From Antedon mediterranea (lineage: Eukaryota > Echinodermata > Crinoidea > Comatulida > Antedonidae): DNA of 64,000 bases. Below the pieces are notes generated by a model. The model was not told where the DNA came from, made no database searches, and worked only from the letters and a program-made list of their open reading frames with translations. The DNA is taken from contig NC_092670.1 of NCBI RefSeq assembly GCF_964355755.1, forward strand, positions 15,003,201 to 15,067,200. The letters are read 5' to 3'. The translations under genes were made by a program, and so were the position numbers. Below, piece by piece: positions 28,501-38,272 of this stretch; the stretch's first letter is position 1, and each line of letters begins with the position of its first letter.

Positions 28501-31500
28501 TTCTCAGCTTTCACTCTGAGACCATACTTGTTAAATCTCTCAAATAGTTTCTCAAGATTACTAATATGCTCTTTATCAGACGCACCTGTAACAAGAACAT
28601 CGTCCATGATCGCACATGTTCCTTTAAGTCCTGCTATCACCTGTTCTATGAATCGCTGCCATATGGCTGGACTGGACGAAATACCAAACGGTAACCTCGT
28701 GTATCGATATAATCCGCGGTGCGTGTTGATCGTTACCAACTCTTGCGCCTCGTCTTCCAGTACTAACTGCTGGTACGCACATTTCAAATCAATCTTAGAG
28801 AATCGCTTTCCACCTCCCAACTTGGTGAAAACTTCCTCTGGGGTCGGAATTGGATATTGGTCGCAATTTAAACTCGGGTTGACTGTTACTTTATAATCTC
28901 CGCAGACACGTACCCTGCCATCGGCCTTTGGAATACATACCAATGGGGTTGCCCACTGACTAAAGTCTACCGGATAAATAACTCCTTCGTTTTGCATTCT
29001 GTCTAACTCTACCTCAACTGCGGAGCGTAGCGCAAATGGAACATTTCGAGCTTTGCAGAATTTTGGGATTGCGTTCACTTTTAGATGTAATGTCGCTTTG
29101 TGTCCCTGAACCGTACCTAATTCCGTTCGGAAAACTTCTGGGAACTTCCGTTTGAATGACTGACCGACATCGTTATCTATTTCTACCGAATTCTGAGCAA
29201 GCGATGGTGGAAATAATGACTTCCAGTCCAACTTAATCACTTCTAACCAGGTTCTTCCAAGCAAGGGTGGTGAGTTTCGTCGCTGTGTTCTCACTACTAT
29301 CAGTGGGAGAACGTTACTCTGGCCCCTATAGTTCACGGTGACTTTAATTTCTCCTGCTATATCGAGCTTAGTACCTGTGTATGCGTGAAGTGTACGTTTT
29401 ACTGACTTTAATGGTAGATGGCAAAGCTTGCTTTCGTAATCGTCAAAGCTAATTATCGATACTGCTGCGCCCGTATCTACTTCAAAATCAATATCTATAT
29501 CATCAACTCGCATCTGTACCGTTCTTGGTGGTACCGAATTGTCCTGCTTAATGCCTACGCAAAACATTGTATCTACAAAATCGTCATTACCTTCGTCGTA
29601 ATCCGGTGCTTCTACTTGCTTGATGGATTTAGGTTTATATTGTTTTGTTGATTTACTCGACTGCCTGCATTCTGATTTTAGGTGTCCTTGTTTGTTGCAT
29701 TTAAAGCATGTAGCGTTTTTGTATTTACACGTATCTCTTGTATGATTGTTCATACCACAGCGGTCACATTTCTGCGTTCGTGTTAGGTTTGACGCTTGAT
29801 AAGTTTTCGTAGACTTCCTGCTGTTAGACGTAACGTGGTTGATTGGCTTGTCCACATCGTGCGACATACTTTTCATATTCGCTGTTGCTGCCTCCGAGGC
29901 TATGGCTATGTCTGTTGCTTCCTTGAACGTATGGTTCTTTGTCAATAATTTCTTTTGGATGCTCTGACTTATTAGTCCACATACGAACTGATCACGCAGT
30001 GCGTTTTCCAATGCCTCTCCTTCAAAACCACAATGTATCGCCTTTTTCTTTAGATGGGATACAAATTGAGAAATAGTCTGTCCCGGTGTCTGTTTTACAT
30101 TTCTGAATATAAATCGTTCAGAAATCGTTATTCGAGTAGGTTTGTAATGCTCTTTGAGCTTGGTTGTGAGCGTATCGTACGATTTTGTACTTGGTTTATC
30201 AGGAAAACACAAATCTCGTATCGTTGTGTATCCAGTCTCTCCTAAACTACTCAATAATATCGCTCTTTTCTTACCTCCGTCATTGATATCTAATGCCACA
30301 AAATATTGTTCCAGCCTGTCCACATACGTATCTATGTCTCCATCCTGGACGTTGAATTCCTCGAATAGAATTCTGGTATTAGCCGCTGCCATTACCGCGC
30401 TTCGCTCTGTACGTTCAGGGCGCTCAGAATCGTTATTAGCCTGTGCGGTTCCTTGGTTACGGTTGCCGTTGTTGGAAAATCAAAAACTGCTAGCCTAGGC
30501 CTAGTTTTATAATATTATTATACTTCCGTTTCTCTCTATGTAAATGTGCCTGTATCCTCGTCGCCAGTGTCGTGTATCGTCGTAGACAAATTAATAAGTA
30601 CGTTGAGATGAGTATAATAATGAACGTATTTAATGAAACCAACTAGTAGTCATGAACAATAGTATAGAACGTTTTGTAGGCTAACCTCGTCAGACCATAT
30701 GCGCAGTACGCATATATATATGTGCGCGTGCATATACTACAGTATACATGTGCCTATTGCCTGAATAGACGTGCGTATTCAAACAGCAAGCAATCAACAA
30801 AAACGATCATAGTTCATACATTTTGATTTACATGGAGCTGCGCTATCAATATTTTACTATCATTCGCCGGCTTCTTCCTGGGCCCTACAACCCCTCCTCC
30901 ACAACAACCACTATGAAATAAAGTAAGTCGTGTAGAAATACTTTAGTTAAAGCTACTAAACTAATCCCTCCATAAGTCATAAATTGGCTGTGTGATTTAC
31001 ACCATGGAGGTATTCCATGTTTACACACGTCTATTCAGGCGATAGGCACATGTATACACCCTTTTTGACAATTAAGGCGTGCCATACGTTATTAACAATA
31101 TTGACGATACTGGCGGCCGAAATGAACAATACATATTTTGTCTTTTTTGGCGTTTCATGATTTTGGGCGTTCCATAACCGGCGGCCGAAATGACTGGCGG
31201 CCGAAATGATCAGACACCCCCTTCTGGCCCTATACTAACTAGGGCCTAGGCTAGGCCTATTCTGTTGGTCGGTGTCTGGTCATATTATAATGATGTTCTG
31301 ATATCTGATTGGTCAGTTATGGCTGTTCCACTTTACCACCTTAAATGAAATATTGGCACCACAACTAAAATCTCTATCTTGTCAACAATTGGAAAATATG
31401 AATATGATATGCCATACTTAGGCTATAGTACTACTACTAGTCAGATGTCAGATGTCATATTCAACCATCCCTGACCAATAGAATGAATTGTAGTGTACAC

Positions 31501-34500
31501 CAAAATATTAGTGACAGAATACTATAGGCTTTCGTTTTCGTTTTTACAACACAATCACTGTTACAATTCTGTACGTGTACTTTAGCCTAGACTTACTAAC
31601 AACTAATTTTTCTGTGGCCCCTTAAAATTTAACAGCCAATATCTTTTTAAAATAAAATGATGAATATTTTTATTTTTCTGCAACCCAATGGATCATTTTT
31701 ATCATTTATGAAATATTTAGCCCCCTAATCTGTAAAGTTGGATCCACCCCTGAATAAAATGTAAGCCTATTCTTGTTGTCATTTATAGTTGGAGAAAGGT
31801 AATGAATTGTGACTGACCTCCTTTATATATCTTATACACTACAGTTGACTGATGATGTTGCATCTCGTTTGAATTCTGGAATCACCAAGTTGGTTGCTAA
31901 ATTTGACACTGGAGTCCAAACAGACGCTAGTAGTGATAGAGATTATTCCATATATACTGGGAAAACTGGTATGGTACTGTTGACAGCAAAATCAGTTATC
32001 AGTTATCAGGTGGTCAGTTTCCTAGACACTTCGGCATAATTGATCTATTGCTCATGCACTTGATGTGCTAGTATTTGTATTAATGTTCTTTGAACAAAAA
32101 TGACTCCTCCACAAGAGGAGACTGTGCAGTAGTTTGGTAATAAATGTCTAAAGCTCAGTCTACACTACCAAACTTTATGTGACAAAAATATATGGACATG
32201 ATGATGTCATATCACTATCACATTTGAGCATATCACCACCATATTTGGGCACATCACGCTCTTTTTTTATAGTGTAGACAGAGCTTCTTTACACAACATT
32301 CACGGCATATTTGGTCATGTGATCCACAGGTTCTGTAAAGCATACGATTCCCACTAGCGACGCAATGTAAGAAAATGTCCTTCCATTGTGGATTTTCCTC
32401 GTCTGCATGAAATCAAACCTGCTTGGTTGTGCATCAGTGTTAGTTGTTCAGCAAAGTTTGCAGCACTGTTACATTGTGTTCTACTTGGAACCTTGCTTAA
32501 ACCAAACTAGACTAGACAAAAAGGCAGTCATTTCTACCCTTATTACTTTTTTCTATTATACAAACCTCCACAAATAACCTTTCATCATCATTATTTCACA
32601 GGTATTGCACTTCTTTACTTACACCTACACAATATGTATCCAGATGGGGATTATCTCACAAAAGCTGAAAAATACGTAAAAATATCATTGAAACATTTAA
32701 AAGGTCATAGAGTGACCTTCTTATGCGGAGATGCAGGACCCTTAGCAGTAGGCAGTGTGGTGTATGACAAAAAAGGAAACAAACAAAAATCTATGGAATG
32801 CATACAAAGGTCTATCTGATATTTCCTTAATTGGCAAAAACAATGCATACAGTATATGCAAACAAAACCCAAAGATGGTGATTTGGCAAAAGACTTGTGA
32901 AGAACCTAGAAGTAACCAGTTCAGATTCCTTACTTCCATGGTCAGAAACATTAAGGATAGACTTGCTCCAAATGTCTTTTTACATTTTGTTGGTACCTAC
33001 CATGTGTGCCAGAATATTTTTTCTTTTTATGAATATTAAGCCAAATTGCAGAACCTTAACTAATTGAATATTAGTACAAAAAAATAAATTCTATTTATTC
33101 TATAGAAATTTATAAATTTAGTACCATTTTGTTCTTTGTGCAGATTACTTGAGTTAGTTGATATGGCATTAGATTTGAGTACACCAGATGAGCTGCTGTA
33201 TGGCAGGTCAGGCTACTTGTATGCTTTGCTCTTTGTAAGACACAACATTGCTGAGGATGTCATACAAAATGACATAATAGAAAAGGTTAGATATCTTTTA
33301 CAAACTATATTAGTGTACTCTCATTCATTTCAGATTATGACATGATTAAAAATAATCTAATACTTAAACATTTAAAACTTGACTGAGACTCTTTTACACA
33401 GGTAGCAAAAGCGATCTTGGATTCTGGAATGTCTTTAGGACGTAAAGTGCAGAGCCAATCACCACTGATGTACAAGTGGCATGACAAGCCTTATATAGGA
33501 GCTGCCCATGGCATGGCTGGAATCTTATTTTCACTATTGCAGGTTCTATCTATGTTTATAACTTTCTCAAGAAACTTTCATGATGTTTCTAAATCTTCTG
33601 TACAGTGTTCTTACTGTTCATACAGTATGCCACTTTCACAACGCCACTACAGTACTACTCTACTGATTTTAAGGTTTTTTGTCAGATACAAGTTTTCTGG
33701 ATCCCTCATTAATACCACTCTCTCTCTCTGGTTTGTTCTTGATTCCATTTAGAATGTACAAAGTAGTAGTGATATTATCAGTACTGTACTTGTAAATCAC
33801 AAACCAGACTACTAATTTATGCAAAATTGCAAATTCTTCCTTTTCTTAAAGTACTTTATGAAGATCAAACCATTTGTTTCAGTCAAATGGCTCTCAATTT
33901 GTAAAGTTGAATACTTTGGTTGCCACTTCTGTAGGTGGATCTACCAGCTGTTACTAGTAGTCTAAGGGAATACATACAACCTACTATTGATTACGTGGCA
34001 ACACTGCAATTTCCTTCCGGAAACTTTCCATCATCACTTGGAAATGATAAGGATCGCTTGATACACTGGTGTCATGGTGCTCCCGGAGTTATTCATCTGA
34101 TGCTTCAGGCTTACAAGGTAGACATTATTTATCTAGTATGGAGTTGATTTTGCCTAACCTATATGCACTGAAAAGTTTTTTTCATTCATTTCATTGTAGC
34201 ATAATCTTTCATGTATTTGACATGACATTCACTTATTAATAATAATCTTATATATCGCCTAATACAATGTTTCCAAGTGCTTTACACACAAAATTAATCC
34301 ATAAAATTGTCTAAAGCATAGGAACCATATACACCGCTCTGTTCTCCAGCACTTTGAAGCTCCCTTATGAGAGCTCGCCGTATTCACAGCTCAATTGAAA
34401 AAAGCATCTGTCTATCCTATCCTACCAAAATAAGAAAATGATGTTGAACAGAACAATATCAATCAACAATAAGGGTGCACTGTTAAAGACACCTTCCCTA

Positions 34501-35545
34501 CGTTTTTTAGATCTAATTTAAGATCACAAACTATATTTAATGTAAAAATAATACTATATGGTCCTATTGCGATAACTTTTTTCATCTTTAAATGGTTAAA
34601 AATGTGAAAAATAAGTCGATTCTAATAATTATGTTTTGAACAATCAACAGAAGTTTGGTGATCAAAAATATCTCAATCAAGCAGAAAAATGTGGCGACAT
34701 TATCTGGTCAAGAGGTCTTCTTCGGAAAGGCTATGGCCTTTGTCATGGCACTAGTGGAAATGCCTACGCCTTCATTGCATTGTACCAGACTACAGAAGAT
34801 AAAAAACATCTACATAGAGCCTGGAAGGTACAGAAAGCTATGCAATTAATTACATGTGTATCTTTGTTGACTTTGGTGTAGTATAACCCCTCTTGACTAC
34901 CAGAATCCTAGCCTATAATCGAGGACTCCAATGTGCAGCTTGGTTGAATACCAAATGAACTTCATTCTGTTTTTATGGCAGTTTTTGTGACAAATGTAAA
35001 TGAAATGCTGTACATAACTTTAGATTTTAATTACAGGTTTATGGTCTATACCGACACCGCTAACAATAAAGCGTGTTTTTTAGTTTGCAGAATGGTGTTT
35101 GGACTATGGCAGGCATGGCTGCAATACACCCGATCGACCTTTTTCTTTATTTGAGGGTAAGTGGTCTAAAATCTTCTATGTTTTACACATCATACTTATC
35201 CAAATAAAGCAGGCCAGTATGTTTACACTTTCAGCATCATGGGCCCAACATTCATGCACCCTTGACAGTGCAACTACTACTACTATTTCGTTACACATTT
35301 CCTTTAATTTCTGATAAAACATGCCAATACAATTTAAGAAGTTACCTTTTTTTCTTTCCTTCATTCATGATCTAGTGATAATCTCCTCCAATAAAAACAG
35401 ACCCTTTTAAATATTCAGTTTCTGCAAAACAAAAAAGATGCTTAACTTATTATTTTTCTCTCTTTCAGGTATGGCAGGAGCTATTTATTTTCTTAGTGAT
35501 TTTCTTTGTCCAAAGAAGGCAAAATTTCCAGCATTTTATATTTAA
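25538..35545 (+). CDS. LANCL1: LanC-like protein (LANCL), complete
   Basis: Eukaryotic homologue of bacterial lanthionine cyclases; the animal family binds zinc and glutathione and adds glutathione to dehydroamino acids in damaged proteins. Exons: 25538-25627, 31845-31968, 32602-32809, 33144-33285, 33402-33542, 33935-34117, 34651-34827, 35084-35156, 35469-35545; all phases join, giving 404 aa (vertebrate LANCL1 is about 400). Motifs: VTFLCGDAGPLAVGSVVY, DELLYGRSGYLYALLFVR, GAAHGMAGILF, WCHGAPGVIHL, KGYGLCHGTSGNAYAF, PFSLFEGMAGAIYFLSDF. Predicted zinc ligands are Cys281, Cys327 and His328. The start is set at the ATG before ASSSHNREFPN; an in-frame GTG lies upstream. Intron 1 (6.2 kb) holds a foldback element and a Gypsy retrotransposon. 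Orthology to LANCL1 rather than LANCL2 or 3 is a judgement from the short N terminus. A candidate AATAAA lies at 35732. Confidence 0.95.
25989..26162 (-). repeat. 3' LTR of the Gypsy element
   Basis: 174 bp, TGTCGTGTATCG to TATACTACA; identical to the other LTR except for one T/C difference in TATAGAA(T/C)GTTTTG. Confidence 0.95.
26163..26178 (-). other. polypurine tract of the Gypsy element
   Basis: On the element's coding strand a purine run with GAAAGGAGGAGTG directly precedes the 3' LTR, the usual place for plus-strand priming. Confidence 0.7.
26406..30392 (-). CDS. Gag-Pol polyprotein of Mag-like Gypsy retrotransposon
   Basis: A single 1328-codon frame starting MAAANTRILFEEFNVQDGD. Order: Gag-like region (1-200); two CCHC knuckles, CDRCGMNNHTRDTC and CFKCNKQGHLKSEC (about 210-245); aspartic protease with DTGAAVSI (about 305); reverse transcriptase with DLKCAYQQL and the IMDD catalytic box; RNase H with ELYTDASPYGVGAV; integrase with the HHCC finger (HPGIVRMKEIARSHVWWP, CQACHQ) and the DDE triad in NIDY, SDNGPQFV and AAERMVQSF; then a GPY/F-like end (KWWPGTVIER). 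No stop or frameshift interrupts it, so it could be functional. Codons are less AT-rich than in the host genes. Mag-clade placement is a family-level judgement from domain order and two zinc knuckles. Confidence 0.96.
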   Translation of the reverse strand: MAAANTRILFEEFNVQDGDIDTYVDRLEQYFVALDINDGGKKRAILLSSLGETGYTTIRDLCFPDKPSTKSYDTLTTKLKEHYKPTRITISERFIFRNVKQTPGQTISQFVSHLKKKAIHCGFEGEALENALRDQFVCGLISQSIQKKLLTKNHTFKEATDIAIASEAATANMKSMSHDVDKPINHVTSNSRKSTKTYQASNLTRTQKCDRCGMNNHTRDTCKYKNATCFKCNKQGHLKSECRQSSKSTKQYKPKSIKQVEAPDYDEGNDDFVDTMFCVGIKQDNSVPPRTVQMRVDDIDIDFEVDTGAAVSIISFDDYESKLCHLPLKSVKRTLHAYTGTKLDIAGEIKVTVNYRGQSNVLPLIVVRTQRRNSPPLLGRTWLEVIKLDWKSLFPPSLAQNSVEIDNDVGQSFKRKFPEVFRTELGTVQGHKATLHLKVNAIPKFCKARNVPFALRSAVEVELDRMQNEGVIYPVDFSQWATPLVCIPKADGRVRVCGDYKVTVNPSLNCDQYPIPTPEEVFTKLGGGKRFSKIDLKCAYQQLVLEDEAQELVTINTHRGLYRYTRLPFGISSSPAIWQRFIEQVIAGLKGTCAIMDDVLVTGASDKEHISNLEKLFERFNKYGLRVKAEKCAFVQKEVVYMGRKLSAAGIQPTNDKVKAIKDARAPQNATELRSWLGLVNYHASFIPRLSTMIHPLNELLGSKPWSWTVDCSKAFNAVKRIISEDMMLTHYDPLKPLELYTDASPYGVGAVICHVNENNIKTPIAYASRSLHKHEKGYAQLDKEALSIMFGLQRFRTYLYGRKFTIRTDHKPLERILGPKSAIPTLAAQRLQRWAIVLSAFEYDLKFIPGKQNVIADALSRLPMPYEGREDDAVYNIAGHTLDNLPVTSTNVQQHTRKDPLLSKVLYMVQTGLWQSENDDDLKPFLHRRDELSVEQDCLLWGYRVVIPPKLRGAVLEELHCAHPGIVRMKEIARSHVWWPQIDSDIERLVKQCQACHQTQSRPSVAPMMPWIWPNQPWTRINIDYAQKDKRDYLVVVDSYSKWPEVVQMNSTTSAATIKAMRELFSRYGLPVQLVSDNGPQFVSDEFEFFLKQNGVKHVKVAPYHAASNGAAERMVQSFKRSLAASRANGKDFQQCLDRFLLSYRTTKHATTGQTPAKLFMGRELRTRVSLLHPSTENKVLNKQSDQKLHHDKTKDLREFYPGEMVLVKDFRQEGKWWPGTVIERTAPKSYVISVEDGRVWKRHIDQLKATDADAYASKTPTSHSELEHKIKQTVPITIASETIANKEQTSTNQPVEEEHRLSSSPEVIPRRSTRLRRKPTRLIEEI
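30568..30741 (-). repeat. 5' LTR of the Gypsy element
   Basis: 174 bp, upstream LTR in the element's orientation; the presumed promoter for gag-pol. Confidence 0.95.
31228..31844. other. remainder of LANCL intron 1
   Basis: AT-rich intron with a few TAGGCCTA words near 31242; nothing else recognised. Confidence 0.5.
32151..32286. mobile_element. MITE, CTACACTAT family, copy 2
   Basis: AAGCTCAGTCTACACTACCA at the left and ATAGTGTAGACAGAGCTT at the right; interior shares ATATGGACATGATGATGTCA with other copies. In LANCL intron 2. Confidence 0.8.
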
Positions 35546-36020
35546 CTATGTACTTACTAACATAACTTATTCTGTATTGTTGTCTGGATGATTATGTATA
35601 CCACGACTGCTATGACAAACCAGTTATTTTGACTCCTAGTATAAACATTTAAAAAAATTTTAATTTACAAATTGTTTAGTAAATGTAAATACACATACAT
35701 ACGTAGATACACTTACACATCTAGAAAAATCAATAAAATGTCAAACAAATACAATTAAAGAATCTGTCTGTTTGTGTGCAGCATACTTTGTCATTGATCT
35801 GGAAATTGCAAGTGCAGTTGGAGAGTATAACAATATACATTCTTGCATCAATGACACTGTAGAGAGGAATAGTGAAATAATTTTATTGTAATATCATCCT
35901 AATGATAAGTGATAATATGGAGCTTCTGTCTGGACATAAAAACCACCAACAGTATGTCGAGGAAAATAGTCAAGAAGCAATGTGCTAAATTCCAATGAAT
36001 TAACATGACCTACATTGTTG
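35546..36020. other. LANCL 3' flank
   Basis: Likely 3' untranslated sequence with an AATAAA at 35732-35737; no other gene seen. Confidence 0.5.
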
Positions 36021-36191
36021 AACTCTGTCTACACTATCAAACTAGTTTGACAAAAAAGTGTGTGATCATTTTTTTGTCACATAGTTTAGGTTTGTAATAT
36101 AAAACTTATGATGGTTATCAAAAGTTAACTTTGCAGATAACTGAAATAAATTGATCAATCAAAATAAAGTATGATAGTGTAGACTGAGCTT
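36021..36191. mobile_element. MITE, CTACACTAT family, copy 3
   Basis: AACTCTGTCTACACTATCAA at the left, GATAGTGTAGACTGAGCTT at the right. The interior differs from copies 1, 2, 4 and 5 and is probably rearranged. Confidence 0.7.
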
Positions 36192-36459
36192 TAGTCGTAA
36201 ATTAAAAGGTTCCTAATATGGAGTATGGGGTTACAGACAAAGTCTGAAGAACATGAAAGGCTGACTAAAATAAAGAATAAAATGGTGTTTGTGGTCAAAA
36301 TATTATAACATTTATTGAGTTAGTGCATCATTAGCATGAATTGACAGAAAAAAAATGTAAATAAATAACACCCATACAGCTTCTTCATTTCAATGATTCC
36401 TTTCTTGATTAAGATTTTCAGAATTAAATAAACTATGACTGTGTTGGTAAAAACAAAAT

Positions 36460-36575
36460 TAAAACTTGGTTCCTACTTGGCTGCAGCGCAAGGATGTAAG
36501 CGAAATACTCCCGAGGCAATAGATCATTCAAATTTGTGATTGGTAAACTCACTTACACTTGGGAACCAAGTTTAA
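36460..36575. mobile_element. short inverted-repeat element
   Basis: AAACTTGGTTCCTACTTGGC at the left is inverted at the right as CACTTGGGAACCAAGTTT. A non-coding MITE-sized unit. Confidence 0.5.
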
Positions 36576-36622
36576 GTGACAACATTGCATAAACAATGCT
36601 ATACGCAACCATAGCTCACACA

Positions 36623-36852
36623 CAATTGTCGTATTCGATTGGGAACTTTTGTTGTCAACGTAAAGATTCGTTGAGTACTTTTTGTATTCAAATTGTAAAT
36701 TTTTGCTCAACAGAAAGTCATTCGAATAGAAAACGTTGACAACGAAAGCTTTTTCGTTAAGAACAATCTCAACGCTCAAAATACTCCGTTAAAGAAGTAC
36801 TCAACAGAAAAACTGTACTCAACGGTGAAATCTAAATCGAATACGACAATTG
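36623..36852. mobile_element. MITE with CAATTGTCGTATTCGAT ends
   Basis: The left end CAATTGTCGTATTCGATT is exactly inverted at the right (AATCGAATACGACAATTG). Internal imperfect inverted words around CAACG continue the symmetry. The frame inside is not a gene. Confidence 0.7.
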
Positions 36853-37110
36853 ATAGGTGCTATTTGGTTAGATAAAACACATAACAGAGTCTTAATTACT
36901 GTACGGTAAATGACAGTTCCATTGTATTTTTAGGGGTGTTCCTCAATCCTGATACAGGGCTTCTGTCAGTATTATTGAAGAAGTAATCATTGTATAGACT
37001 ACTAATATATACAACAAAAATAAATGAATGTATTCAATAATACTGAAACAAACAACATGATCAAGATATTATGTGAAGTGCATTTTGATCATGGCAATTC
37101 TATGGTAATG

Positions 37111-37354
37111 TTAAAGAAGAACTTTACTCAGAACCATATTTTGACAACGTATTAGGGATGTACATATCAAATTAGCAATTAGTTGTATGTTGACAACAGT
37201 GAAAACTCATCAGGTAGACATCACAGCAACTTTAGGGGGACGGCCGTACGGTGAACATGCTCAGCGATATCGTAAATCCTCGCAATTGTTCTGAAATCAT
37301 ATGACATCCCTATTATGTTGTCAAAATATGGTTCTTGGTAAAGTTGTCCTTTAA
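37111..37354. mobile_element. TTAA-flanked MITE, CATATTTTGACAACGTATTA family
   Basis: TTAA at both ends (37111-37114, 37351-37354). The inverted ends carry AAGAACTTTACTCAGAACCA and its diverged partner; CATATTTTGACAACGTATTA near the left is inverted near the right. Same family as 40907-41353. TTAA target duplication suggests piggyBac- or Kolobok-type mobilisation. Confidence 0.75.
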
Positions 37355-38151
37355 GGGTGTTTATTATTTTTGATATATACAGCTAATATCAGTTTTATAC
37401 AAGTGTTACCAAAATGAATAGATGGTTATATACAAGGTAAAACAATGTGCTCATTACATAACAAAAAAAGTGCATTTTTACCATTATATTTCCATATCCT
37501 AAAAAAGCAAAATATAATCATATATTCTAACCAATGCAATTTAACTCTTAAATTGATTAAACAGTTGTATTGAAGTAATAACAAGTAGTTTACATGCATA
37601 TGACTGCTCAAGGTGACGTTTCTAACATGATAACAACATGTTAATATCTGAACACTCTCCCCAATTTATGTACAAAAAGACTTGTACCATTTACTAACAA
37701 CTTAACAAACTTGCATTACAATATTCTATAAGATCATGTCAAAATTATCTTAAGTTATTTACTGCAGTAATTTATAATGATTTAGTTTGTTTCAAAGTAA
37801 AAGTTTATGAGGCAGTCACTGATAAACAGGGAATGCTTACCAAAAAACAAACTCATCATTTAATTGCATATTCAGAACAAACCGTAGTTACTGTAGTAAA
37901 CAATTTTGACAAGATTATGCTGTTACTGCAGTGAATTGACAGTTACTGCAGTAACAAATTAAAGAGTGTCAACACCATTCTTAATTTGTAACTATTTTTA
38001 AAGTACAGTATACAATACTGCAAATTGATTTTAACATTGTCAAGTAGTACTTAAAAGTAGTACTTAAAACTAGTACATTTCTTTAATTGCTAAAGCATTA
38101 TTTGTTGGTTCTAAAGTTATTTTTTCATTTGCATAATTTTAGTTTTTATTA
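37355..38151. other. intergenic stretch
   Basis: AT-rich, several TACTGCAGTAA words at 37760-37965; no gene seen. Confidence 0.4.
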
Positions 38152-38272
38152 CTGTTTGAGCCAATCAACAACCAGCATTATTATTGGTAAGAATGCTGTT
38201 TGAGCCAATCAACAACCAGCATTATTATTGGTAAGAATGCTGTTTGAGCCAATCAACAACCAGCATTATTAT
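38152..38272. repeat. 44-bp tandem repeat, 2.7 copies
   Basis: Units start CTGTTTGAGCCAATCAACAA and repeat almost without change. Each unit contains ATTGGTAAGAATG. Confidence 0.9.

Larger units (their letters stand above)
25989..30741 (-). mobile_element. Ty3/Gypsy LTR retrotransposon, Mag-like, apparently intact
   Basis: A 4753-bp element with direct 174-bp LTRs (25989-26162 and 30568-30741) that start TGT, end ACA and differ at one base. One uninterrupted minus-strand gag-pol frame fills the inside. A purine tract (AAGAAAGGAGGAGTG, minus strand) abuts the downstream LTR at about 26163-26178, and a putative primer-binding site TGGCGACGAGGATAC follows the upstream LTR at about 30553-30566. 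GTATA occurs at 25981-25985 and 30742-30746, but three bases separate the left copy from the LTR, so the target duplication is imperfect. It lies in a foldback element in LANCL intron 1, opposite to LANCL. Confidence 0.95.
25820..31218. mobile_element. foldback transposon interrupted by a Gypsy element
   Basis: Left arm 25820-25988, continued at 30742-30775, and right arm about 31025-31218 are inverted copies. Shared words include CATTTCGGCCGCC, TGATTTTGGGCGTTCCATAA (inverted) and the CATGTGCCTATTG / ATAGGCACATG pair. The right end, read inward, is GGTGTCTGATCATTTCGG; the left end is GGTCACAGTGCATATCGG. CCCTTCTG flanks both sides (25812-25819 and 31219-31226), an 8-bp target duplication. The outer arm has 16-bp units built on TTCGGCCGCC. 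Without the Gypsy insertion the element is about 650 bp and non-coding. Ends and arm repeats resemble the element at 50330-52327. Confidence 0.8.

Noticed and set aside
26372-30498. Many plus-strand frames across the Gypsy element
   Set aside because: Shadows of the 1328-codon minus-strand gag-pol frame.
38152-38272. Regular direct repeat as a possible CRISPR array
   Set aside because: Units are contiguous 44-bp tandem copies without unique spacers, in a eukaryotic intergenic region.
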